64,000 bases of DNA, taken from an uncultured Lachnospiraceae bacterium (GTDB lineage: Bacteria > Bacillota > Clostridia > Lachnospirales > Lachnospiraceae). Made by a program: the position numbers and the translations under genes. The notes under the pieces were generated by a model. The model saw only the letters and a program-made list of their open reading frames with translations. It made no database searches and was not told the DNA's origin. Positions 25,159 to 33,364 of the stretch are shown in pieces. The stretch covers positions 1-64,000 of the forward strand of contig CANSUS010000003.1 in NCBI GenBank assembly GCA_947650155.1, in the 5' to 3' direction. Position 1 is the stretch's first letter. Each line of letters opens with the position of its first letter.

Positions 25159-26259
25159 TTAAACTAAATCCAACAATGCATTTTCCCATTCGTCAAAAAA
25201 ACCTTCCGGCCAATGATCGATTTTTCCATTATCCAAAATGTGAGGTATTTCACACTTATGCCTGTACCCATCTTCCTGATCCTTATAGAAATAGATCAGC
25301 TCCACCTGCTCTTTTGCAATACAATGATGTTTTACCGCTAACCGGACTCCGTTTAAAATATGATCACTATGGGTTTCCACAATAATCTGGGCGCCCGAAG
25401 CGCCTGCTCTCGCAATCAATTCTCCAAGCATTCTCTGCCCTTTCGGATGAATGTGCGCCTCCGGGTTTTCCAGTATGACAATATCTCCACATTCCGCAGA
25501 TACCAGAGCAATAATAATCGGTAAAACATAAGTAAGCCCGAATCCCACATTGATACATTTATAAAGATTCGTTGTGTTTTCGCCTTCCACAAATTCAAAG
25601 CGTAGTTCCGAGCGATTCATCAACTGATCCATTTCTATGTTTACCCTAACATCCGGCGATATCATCTGTAACCATTCATTCACCTGATTTGCTATGCTTT
25701 TTGGGGCCGGATCATCCATATTGTTTCTGAAAATATGACTGTTGACCACATCATCAGACCCATATTCCTTTAAGTACTGTAAAGAAAACTCACCGTTGTT
25801 TCCCCATGCATGTCTCTGAATATTCGCTTTATTTGTCATACCGTATATTTTCTGGGGTTCAATGCGAAACGCTGACAAATACGTGAATCTTTCCGCATAT
25901 ACAGGGCATTTCTCTGTTCCTTTCACATCACTGTCTATTAGAATCTGTTCATCTGATTTTGTGTCATATTCATATACATAACGGCTTTTTCCTCCTGTAT
26001 ATTCAAGCATAAATTCTATTTCTTCTCTGACTGCTTTTTCATACAAAACGTCCCTTCCTATGCCCAATTTTACATACTCGCCGTTCAATTTTAAATTAGA
26101 TGCCTTCCCTGACTCCGAAGACTGCCTCAATAACAGCAGCGACTGTATCACTGTCGACTTTCCCATACCATTTAATCCGGTAAGGATATTAACATTTTTT
26201 AATTCGCATTCCATTTTCTCAAAACACTTAAAGTTACTTAAGCTGACTTTTTGGATCAT
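25159..26259 (-). CDS. AAA/ABC-type ATPase with DUF3696-like C-terminus
   Basis: A 366-residue SMC/ABC-like ATPase of the AAA_21 class. Walker A is GLNGMGKST at residues 27-35. The ABC-type signature region is about NVGFGLTYVLPII, Walker B is GDIVILENPEAHIHPKGQ at about 255-272, and ETHSDHILNG gives the switch histidine. The C-terminal DNGKIDHWPEGFFDEWE is the DUF3696 mark. Such ATPases are found beside nucleases or DUF262 proteins in defence islands. The start at 26259 has GGAGG nine bases upstream and overlaps the DUF262 gene by 26 bases, so they are probably coupled. Confidence 0.85.
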   Translation of the reverse strand: MIQKVSLSNFKCFEKMECELKNVNILTGLNGMGKSTVIQSLLLLRQSSESGKASNLKLNGEYVKLGIGRDVLYEKAVREEIEFMLEYTGGKSRYVYEYDTKSDEQILIDSDVKGTEKCPVYAERFTYLSAFRIEPQKIYGMTNKANIQRHAWGNNGEFSLQYLKEYGSDDVVNSHIFRNNMDDPAPKSIANQVNEWLQMISPDVRVNIEMDQLMNRSELRFEFVEGENTTNLYKCINVGFGLTYVLPIIIALVSAECGDIVILENPEAHIHPKGQRMLGELIARAGASGAQIIVETHSDHILNGVRLAVKHHCIAKEQVELIYFYKDQEDGYRHKCEIPHILDNGKIDHWPEGFFDEWENALLDLV

Positions 26260-27556
26260 GTAATATTTCCTCCAACATACGTTTACTTGCACTCACCCGT
26301 AATTCCAATGAATATTTATCACCAGATTTAATCCATTTTGAAAACTCTTCCTGCAATAAAAGATTTTTAAACGATTCAAATACTATATCCTTCTGCCTGA
26401 CCAGTTCTTTTCGCTCCTTCAAAGTAAGCTCATGTAAACAAATACTCCATAATTCAAACAACGCCTTATTAATTGGTCCCCGCTTTCCATTTGAAGCGAC
26501 CCGGCGAAAAGCATACTTTCCAAAAATGGCGCTGCAAGTATTCATAATATTATAAAAATCTTTTTCGACTTTTTTCTGCTCTTCCTCATTGTATTGATGA
26601 ATCGTAGTCAGAGCTTTCACCAGAAAACTGTCAATATTCCCTTTATATTCCGTACAATAGTCCAGTTCTGTAAATGCCAGATATCGCGTAATATATTCTC
26701 TGTCCAGCATTCTACTGGTATCAATTACTCTCCCCGTCGCATTTAGAAAACTGTCGCTTGCTGCCATTCTGCCGATTAATTCCGTTGCATTTCCTCTGTA
26801 TAATGCGTGCCGCATTTCCTGTGGTTCCAACTTCATGCCTGAGGTATTGATTCTTTTAAAAATATTATAAATCACATCCGCTGGAGTCCCTTTTTCCACT
26901 GTATAAACATTGATCTGTGTCTCTTTTATTCTTCGATAATACTGTCTCGGCAGATCATCCATGCTACAGCCTTCAAATTCACGTAAATATTCCAATCCCT
27001 GCAATTCAAAATTCTTCTGTACCATAAAGTTATCGATTGTTATCAACCGCTGTAAACCATCGATAACCACCCAGTTTCCGTCATCGACCGCATCAAAATA
27101 AAAAGTAGGCAGCGGAATTTTAAGCATTAAAGATTCAATCAACTGGCTCTGTTTATCCACTCCCCATAAACCGCCTTTTCTCTGAAACTCCGGGTTTAAA
27201 TCAAATTCATGAAAAGTCAGTCTGTCTATCACATCCGATATTGTCATAACACGATGGGAAATATTGACCTGTGCCGGTATGTATTTCCAGGGTTCCACAG
27301 GCTTTTTACTATCCTTTTCATAATATGCTTCATTCCTATAATCATTCGCATAGTCTTCGTCCGCCTCACCCTGATCGATAATGATTCCGCTGTTTCCGAT
27401 TTCACGAATCATTTCCGCTATTTTTTCCCCTGAAATATCATTATTTTTATCCATTAAAATATCTAAAATTATATTATAGCTGATATGCATATCTCTATTA
27501 TTTGCATATTCAATTATTTGATTCATTTTATCTTTATATTTCGTAATATCACTCAT
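26234..27556 (-). CDS. DUF262 protein with N-terminal sigma-70 region 1.1-like domain
   Basis: A 440-residue soluble protein. Residues about 95-260 are a DUF262 (ParB/GmrS-like) domain with NPEFQRKGGLWGVDKQSQLIESL and IDGLQRLITI near 163; the usual DGQQR is DGLQR here. DUF262 domains occur in modified-DNA restriction enzymes (GmrSD, SspE, BrxU) and often in defence loci. The remaining C-terminal part is helical and unassigned. Residues 10-70 resemble sigma-70 region 1.1: a helical start, ISYNIILDILM, then ISGEKIAEMIREIGNSGIIID and an acidic tail. AAGAAGG lies before the ATG. The 43-base gap to the preceding DUF6056 gene shows no terminator, and no clear promoter was found. Confidence 0.8.
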   Translation of the reverse strand: MSDITKYKDKMNQIIEYANNRDMHISYNIILDILMDKNNDISGEKIAEMIREIGNSGIIIDQGEADEDYANDYRNEAYYEKDSKKPVEPWKYIPAQVNISHRVMTISDVIDRLTFHEFDLNPEFQRKGGLWGVDKQSQLIESLMLKIPLPTFYFDAVDDGNWVVIDGLQRLITIDNFMVQKNFELQGLEYLREFEGCSMDDLPRQYYRRIKETQINVYTVEKGTPADVIYNIFKRINTSGMKLEPQEMRHALYRGNATELIGRMAASDSFLNATGRVIDTSRMLDREYITRYLAFTELDYCTEYKGNIDSFLVKALTTIHQYNEEEQKKVEKDFYNIMNTCSAIFGKYAFRRVASNGKRGPINKALFELWSICLHELTLKERKELVRQKDIVFESFKNLLLQEEFSKWIKSGDKYSLELRVSASKRMLEEILHDPKSQLK

Positions 27557-27599
27557 GCAAATACCTTCTTTCCATGCATTTCAAAACGGATATTCTTTC

Positions 27600-28943
27600 T
27601 TAATATTCCGTCCACTCCTCCAAAGGCACTGCCCGGATAGAATCCACCTCATAATATTTTTCCGCCATTCCATTTACCCAATAACCGCTGTCCACGCCAA
27701 AATCCGTATCATAACCAAAACTGTACTTTGTCTCAAAACCTTCCTGAATAAGCGGAACGACGATCTCTGTCTTCCCTGCTGCCTTCTGCTCCCATATATA
27801 GGCGTCTCTCCGCTCATAATCCCGGCAGATTCGCGCCACATTCACCACACTGTCCACATAAGTAAATCCCATATACAAAAGCATTCCATATACAAAACTC
27901 TGCTTCAGGGCGCGAATTGCCGCTTCTTTCTCCGTGATCAGCACAAAGCATTGTACACAGGCAACTGTCAGAAAAATGCCTGCCCCGAAATAAGCGCGCG
28001 CCACCGGCGTTGGCACCATGATAAGGGCATAGCAGGTAGCTATCGCCGCCACAAAATAGATCCCCGTACTCTCCAGTTCCTTCCATTCACACTTCTGTGC
28101 TTTTGCTAAAATCACCAAAACCAGTAAAAGCAGTAAAAGAGCAAATAAATTCTCTTCCACCGAAAGCGTAACTTTATAAAACCGGGCAATGTATTTTACA
28201 ATTCCTCCATAATTATCTTCTGTAAAAGAAGCTCTCACCCAGTTTCCGGGAGACAAAAACATAATCATAAATCCGATGACCATCCCCGCCGGTCCTGCAT
28301 AAACCCACGGCCTGATTTTCTGCTTTTTATACCAGGCGCTTCCTATCAATAAAAGCATCAAAAGAATACCGCCGCCGGAAGTATTCTCATTGCACCATCC
28401 TCCGATGATACCGGTCAAAAACAATAAGATTCCCCACAAATACGGATTTTTCAGCTTTTCTCCGTTTTTCAGCGCAAACCGTACCAAAGTAACAGCGCCT
28501 AAAATATTGGTGGTTCCCCATAAATAATTACAGGAACCCGTTTCCCAGAGTATGGTCTCTCCAAAGCGGATGCCAAAAATCCATAAAAGCATCTGAATCA
28601 GCACAAACACCGTCACATCATATTTTTTTCTTTTCTCTATATTGGCATAAATTAACAGCGAAAGCCCTATAAAGTTCAGACTGTTGCACAAATTAAAAAC
28701 CCATTTGTCCCCGCTTAAAAAACATTTCAAAATAAAATGCGCCACATTCCTTCCGGTATGTCCCATATAATTTTCATATTCACTGACAAGAATCCCCCAG
28801 AGATTCCCTGCATCTCTTGCAACCGCTCCATAGAAATAATCATCCGACATGGTCGGCGTTAGAAAGTTCATAAGAAGGACTGCCAGAAATGCAATCCCTG
28901 CCGCTATATAAAATAAATACTTTCTACTTCTATCCCTGTTCAT
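27600..28943 (-). CDS. DUF6056 polytopic membrane protein
   Basis: A 447-residue membrane protein with about twelve hydrophobic segments. The early SDDYFYG block, the GR..AHF pattern around residue 65 and the WETGSCNYLWG block near 130 are marks of DUF6056, a family common in capsule loci and topologically like GT-C glycosyltransferases that use polyprenyl-phosphate sugars. The first acidic pair (Asp34, Asp35) would be the catalytic base by analogy (inference). GAGAGGAG lies seven bases before the ATG, and the first 14 bases overlap the end of the SGNH gene. Confidence 0.75.
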   Translation of the reverse strand: MNRDRSRKYLFYIAAGIAFLAVLLMNFLTPTMSDDYFYGAVARDAGNLWGILVSEYENYMGHTGRNVAHFILKCFLSGDKWVFNLCNSLNFIGLSLLIYANIEKRKKYDVTVFVLIQMLLWIFGIRFGETILWETGSCNYLWGTTNILGAVTLVRFALKNGEKLKNPYLWGILLFLTGIIGGWCNENTSGGGILLMLLLIGSAWYKKQKIRPWVYAGPAGMVIGFMIMFLSPGNWVRASFTEDNYGGIVKYIARFYKVTLSVEENLFALLLLLLVLVILAKAQKCEWKELESTGIYFVAAIATCYALIMVPTPVARAYFGAGIFLTVACVQCFVLITEKEAAIRALKQSFVYGMLLYMGFTYVDSVVNVARICRDYERRDAYIWEQKAAGKTEIVVPLIQEGFETKYSFGYDTDFGVDSGYWVNGMAEKYYEVDSIRAVPLEEWTEY

Positions 28944-30039
28944 CTGCCAACTCCTCTCCCGTACTTTCCTTCATCTGCATAGAATAAAACGCTTCATAAT
29001 CAAAATTCAGATAAAACTGCCTCATAAACGCCATATGCGCTTCTTTATTTTCTCTGGTAATTTCATAGTTTCCCCGGCTCATCTGATCCAATATATAAGA
29101 ATTTATCTCACTAATATAGTGTTCTTTATCCCGGTAATTGTCAAGATTACAAATCAGTTCCGTATTTTCAAAAAAACTGAACAGTCTCACATTATCATAG
29201 GAAAGCAGCAGATCCGTAACCATCTCCTCCGCTTCTAACTGCGCTTTCAGCGTTCCGTCTCTATCTAATGAGTCCCAATATAAAATACTGTAGGGCGGAT
29301 AGAAAAAATAAAATTCCGTATCAGGGTACTGCTCTATCACAGGCAGAAGATTGCGTTCTATATTCTTTCGTACCCTTTCCTTTTCCTCTTCTGACAGTCC
29401 CGACGCCATTTCCCCCTTTTCTTCCAGTCTTTCATAGCTCTCCATGATTTGAGCAAACCCGTAGGGAGCCGCCCATGCCGAATATTCATCAAAAGTCGTT
29501 CCTTCTTCGCCTGTCAGCGTCAGATAGATCGTATTAAACAGTCCCCTGTAAAGAATCGCCTTATTGAGTACATAAGCCGTATCATTAAAAACATTCTCAT
29601 CATAAAGATATTCAGGATAATCTTCATACTGTTTCCAGTCATACTCTCTGTTAAATCCATAGTAGTCCAGACACATCAGAACAGTTTTCAGATTTTCATT
29701 ATAAGAAAGCGCCCGTCCCAGATTTTCTGAAAGTTCTTCAAAACCTGCCCCGGAAAAAGGCTCCTTCACAGATTTTACACCAAACAATTCATCAAATTCA
29801 CTTGTCTTAAAATTCTGTGTCATACTTGTTCCGGTAATCATGGCATCATAATCAAAATGTCTGGAGATACCGTCATTAATATATCTTTCTTCATAAAGTC
29901 TGTAAGAAATACCGGGCAGAGGCTTATGATAATGAAAATACGGATCCACAAGGACCATCGAAAGAATAATGAATATAAGAATACTCACCTGTATTATGAA
30001 AAAGGTAAAAAACCATTTTTTTGCATTCTGTTCTCTCAC
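28930..30039 (-). CDS. SGNH-like partner of the second MBOAT protein
   Basis: A 369-residue protein with one N-terminal anchor (residues about 8-30) and an extracytoplasmic domain. ITGTSM near residue 68 fits the SGNH nucleophile block and DKEHY near 312 the D-x-x-H pair. The arrangement matches the pair at 295-2780, but the two SGNH proteins are not closely similar. The start is GTG at 30039 with TAGGAG before it. It lies 42 bases after the MBOAT gene and overlaps the DUF6056 gene by 14 bases. Confidence 0.75.
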   Translation of the reverse strand: MREQNAKKWFFTFFIIQVSILIFIILSMVLVDPYFHYHKPLPGISYRLYEERYINDGISRHFDYDAMITGTSMTQNFKTSEFDELFGVKSVKEPFSGAGFEELSENLGRALSYNENLKTVLMCLDYYGFNREYDWKQYEDYPEYLYDENVFNDTAYVLNKAILYRGLFNTIYLTLTGEEGTTFDEYSAWAAPYGFAQIMESYERLEEKGEMASGLSEEEKERVRKNIERNLLPVIEQYPDTEFYFFYPPYSILYWDSLDRDGTLKAQLEAEEMVTDLLLSYDNVRLFSFFENTELICNLDNYRDKEHYISEINSYILDQMSRGNYEITRENKEAHMAFMRQFYLNFDYEAFYSMQMKESTGEELADEQG

Positions 30040-30081
30040 ATTCGCTCCTATCTGCTTTGCACGAACTGATTTTCAGGCGTC

Positions 30082-31560
30082 CTAAAAATTAAAATAAATA
30101 AACTCACTGATATTTGACAACGACAAAATACTCCATGTTAACAGTAAAACCGCCTCCGCCATTTTCCATCCATACCGTTTCGTATTCTCAAACTGAAGCG
30201 CGGCAGTCTGCTCTTCTGTATTTTTAAAAAACCATACGGCAAGCAGTAATACCGCCAGAAAAGCCAGCAGCAATACCGCCGGATAGGCGTCTATTATTCC
30301 CTGAATCCCCAGTCTTCCCAAAAGCCTCACTTCGGTCAGCTCATTAAAATACTCCACAAACGTCTGGTTCACAGGTCCAAACTGCCACTGCCCTATCTGC
30401 TTTAAAAGAAGCTTTTCATGCGCCACTTCAGGCACTCTGAAAATACTCCATAAGAAAACCACAATAATAAATGTCACGCCTCTTCGTACCGCCTTAGGAA
30501 TCTTTTGCAGCGCGGACTTAAAAATACGCTCCAGCACCATCAAAACACCATTTAAAATTCCCCACAAAACAAAAGTCCAATTTGCACCATGCCATAATCC
30601 GCTTATAAAAAAAACAAACAGCGTATTCAGATAAGTTCTGATCTTTCCTTTTCTGCTTCCCCCAAGAGGAATATAAATATATTTTGTAAAAAACTTTGTG
30701 AGTGTGATATGCCACCTGTCCCAAAAATCCGAAATGGATTCCGCTTTATAAGGAGAGTAGAAATTAAACGGCAGTTCGATACCAAACATCTGACCGATAC
30801 CGTATGCCATATCACAATACCCGCTGAAATCAAAATAAATCTGGAGCGTATAACACAGCATTGCAATGAATATACTCCCTGTATCATAGGCGTATGGCCG
30901 TGGAAACACCAAATCTGCAATCGGGGCAAGGGTATCTGCCAACAGCACTTTTTTTGCCATTCCCCTTGCAAATGCATAAATCCCTTTACTCAAGTTTACA
31001 TAATTTACTTTTTTCCGCTTTTCATCCCGGAACTGTGCTATCACTTTATCATGAGACGCAATGGGCCCCTGAATGATCAGGGGAAAAAACAGTGCATATG
31101 CCATATACTCCAAAAAAGGATACGGCTCTGCCTCTTCCCTGTAACAGTCTGCCACATATGCAAGCTGACGGAATGTATAAAAACTGATGCCCACCGGCAG
31201 TCCCAGCTGCAATAACTCTAAATCTGTTTTGCATACCGCATTGAGATTTTCTATAAAAAAATTGCTGTATTTGTAATACACTAAAAGACCAATATCAAAA
31301 AGGACTATAGAAATAAGCAAAAGCCGCTTTCGTGACGAAGAAGAAATTTTTCCCATCCACCGCACTCCCGCCTGATTGATCCCGATACTGCATAAAAAAA
31401 GCAGCAGATATTTCACACTGAACGCGCCGTAAAACCAGCAGGACATCCCGATCAGCCACAACAATCCCAGCTTATATTTTCCTGTCTTATTCATTCCATA
31501 ATACCCTGCCACTGCTATGGGCAGAAACAAAAGAATAAATATATAAGAATGAAACAGCAT
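30082..31560 (-). CDS. MBOAT-family membrane O-acyltransferase, second copy
   Basis: A 492-residue AlgI-like membrane protein. WDRWHITLTKFF near residue 278 and GLWHGANWTFVLWG near 315-330 are the MBOAT signature; the histidine in LWHGA is the expected catalytic residue. It begins with MLFHSYIFILLFLPIAV, typical of AlgI-type proteins. GAGG lies five bases before the ATG. It should pass an acyl (probably acetyl) group to the SGNH partner made from the next gene. Composition is closer to the surrounding sugar genes than that of the copy at 295-1728. Confidence 0.9.
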   Translation of the reverse strand: MLFHSYIFILLFLPIAVAGYYGMNKTGKYKLGLLWLIGMSCWFYGAFSVKYLLLFLCSIGINQAGVRWMGKISSSSRKRLLLISIVLFDIGLLVYYKYSNFFIENLNAVCKTDLELLQLGLPVGISFYTFRQLAYVADCYREEAEPYPFLEYMAYALFFPLIIQGPIASHDKVIAQFRDEKRKKVNYVNLSKGIYAFARGMAKKVLLADTLAPIADLVFPRPYAYDTGSIFIAMLCYTLQIYFDFSGYCDMAYGIGQMFGIELPFNFYSPYKAESISDFWDRWHITLTKFFTKYIYIPLGGSRKGKIRTYLNTLFVFFISGLWHGANWTFVLWGILNGVLMVLERIFKSALQKIPKAVRRGVTFIIVVFLWSIFRVPEVAHEKLLLKQIGQWQFGPVNQTFVEYFNELTEVRLLGRLGIQGIIDAYPAVLLLAFLAVLLLAVWFFKNTEEQTAALQFENTKRYGWKMAEAVLLLTWSILSLSNISEFIYFNF

Positions 31561-31588
31561 AACTTTCCTCTTTTCTGTCAGTCCTTAC

Positions 31589-32527
31589 TTACCGGCCAAA
31601 GATCCTCTTTACCCTGCGGCCGCATCCCATTACGAATCTGCGCAGCTTCGCCTGAAAATGGCGGCGTTTTTTTTCATACTCGGATTCATCGTTTAAAATA
31701 AAATGTTGATATTCTTTCTGATGCTCTCTTAAATATTGCGGAAAACTTTCATCTATCTCAACTTTGACAAATTCCGCGTCTCTTCCGAAAATATCTTTTC
31801 CGTCTTTTATTTTATCTTCCACTTCCGATAATACGGAACGGCTGTTATACTCCTGATGAGCAGCGGATACTACCTTTTCTTTCACCCGCTTTTTCATGTC
31901 CGTTTCTCCAAATCCGCCCATGTATCCAAAATGCCATCCGCCATCCGCTACCCGGACGCCAATTTCCTTCCACTCAGGATAACGCAGTTCCCCAAACCGG
32001 ATATTTTTTTCCTTCATCAGTTTATAACTGCACATCTTCGTACCGATCCATTGTTTCTTTTCTACGCCTTCAAATTCTCCTGCATAGGAAAGCAGACTTC
32101 CTGATACTTCCTCCATATTCATATAACAATAGAACAGTCTCTGTGCAAAATGATAAATCTTATCCTCCTGAAACTTCTCTAATACTGCCCGGATCGCCTT
32201 CGGATTTGGAATTTCATCCAAATCGCTGAATAAAATAATATCTTCATCCTTACAGCCGGCAAGTCCTTTTGTACCGCCGTTTTTCTGATAAGTATCCCTC
32301 TCGTGCGTAGTCCCTTGCGGCGTATCCGAAACCACCACATGAATAATCCTGTCTTTAAATTCCGCAAACATTTCTTTATTTTCTTCATAATATAACGGTT
32401 TGGGCAGACCGGAAAAGGTCTCCGTCGCTTCACTGATTACAAACTTATCTACTACCGGCGAAAGTATCTTTAACCTTAATTTTAATAAATCCAGCTCATT
32501 AAAAAATTGAAAACAGTCGTATATCAT
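31589..32527 (-). CDS. GT17-family glycosyltransferase
   Basis: A 312-residue protein of glycosyltransferase family 17, otherwise known from beta-1,4-N-acetylglucosaminyltransferase III of animals. The start MIYDCFQFFNELDLLKLRLKI, SEATETFSGLPKPLYYEEN near residue 40 and DIILFSDLDEIPNPKAI near 95 (with the metal-binding acidic cluster) are the family marks. The second ATG, at 32527, is chosen: AGGG lies at proper distance before it and it gives the family N-terminus. Bacterial members occur in capsule loci with unknown donors. Confidence 0.8.
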   Translation of the reverse strand: MIYDCFQFFNELDLLKLRLKILSPVVDKFVISEATETFSGLPKPLYYEENKEMFAEFKDRIIHVVVSDTPQGTTHERDTYQKNGGTKGLAGCKDEDIILFSDLDEIPNPKAIRAVLEKFQEDKIYHFAQRLFYCYMNMEEVSGSLLSYAGEFEGVEKKQWIGTKMCSYKLMKEKNIRFGELRYPEWKEIGVRVADGGWHFGYMGGFGETDMKKRVKEKVVSAAHQEYNSRSVLSEVEDKIKDGKDIFGRDAEFVKVEIDESFPQYLREHQKEYQHFILNDESEYEKKRRHFQAKLRRFVMGCGRRVKRIFGR

Positions 32528-32560
32528 ATTCATCCCTATCTGCCTGCTTTAACAGGCTCC

Positions 32561-33331
32561 CTATTTCTCTTTTTCCGCCTTTTTACTCTTCAGATAAAGA
32601 TCCAATTTCTCATGCATCCTTCCAAGAAAAGGACGAATCAGTTTTTTTCTTCTGAAATCAGGATATTCAGCGTTCGTTCCACCCCATTTGTGAAAAATAA
32701 ACGGACGGATTCCCTGCACTTCCGGTATCATCTTTTCATGCCCGAAATACTTTGCCACCTCCACCGGCGCAATACGCATCCCCGCTTCCTCAAACAAATG
32801 CTTATTCTTACAGCAGATAAAAATATCCTCATTATAATATCCGTCCACCTGCACCCAGGGAATCTTTGCTTTTTTAGGGAACTCCATCAGCCTTTTGCTG
32901 CGGATCGAAACACTGTTTCCCACCCTGCTCGGATTCCCGTAAGCATCCCAGTAAGACGTCCCGTCCCCTTTATGAGGTTCCGGCCAGGGCGAACCGATAT
33001 AATCATATTCTAAAAATTCATCCCTCCACATATCAGGATTTACCACAAATCCGTCATAATGCACAAGCAGGGCAAACTCCGTATCAATATAGTCCCCCAT
33101 ATTATATACGGTTTCATAATTAAACCGGTCAATATTATCCAGTATGTCAATATGCTTGTATTTGATATTTTTCGGCAGATACCAGGGTTTTTTATGCGTA
33201 ATCAAAACCGCGTCGCCAAATGTAATCTCTCTCATGCTGTATTGCATTGCTTTTATCGTTTCCCGCACCAGCACACTGGTCATTGCAACAAGCGTCACAT
33301 TGGGAAGATATAATTTCTGTTTTGTTTCCAT
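32561..33331 (-). CDS. DUF5672 glycosyltransferase-like protein
   Basis: A 256-residue soluble protein of the DUF5672 family, thought to be glycosyltransferases of the GT-A type and frequent in surface-polysaccharide loci. Marks are LPNVTLVAMTSV at the start, LLVHYDGFVVNPDMW near residue 90, YDYIGSPWP near 110 and VGNSVSIRSKRLM near 138; the first resembles a nucleotide-binding strand and the second carries an acidic residue suited to metal binding. AGAGG lies five bases before the ATG. It lies 33 bases after the rhamnosidase gene. Donor and acceptor unknown. Confidence 0.75.
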   Translation of the reverse strand: METKQKLYLPNVTLVAMTSVLVRETIKAMQYSMREITFGDAVLITHKKPWYLPKNIKYKHIDILDNIDRFNYETVYNMGDYIDTEFALLVHYDGFVVNPDMWRDEFLEYDYIGSPWPEPHKGDGTSYWDAYGNPSRVGNSVSIRSKRLMEFPKKAKIPWVQVDGYYNEDIFICCKNKHLFEEAGMRIAPVEVAKYFGHEKMIPEVQGIRPFIFHKWGGTNAEYPDFRRKKLIRPFLGRMHEKLDLYLKSKKAEKEK

Positions 33332-33364
33332 TTAAACCTCTTTACTTTTCATAAACTTAATCAC

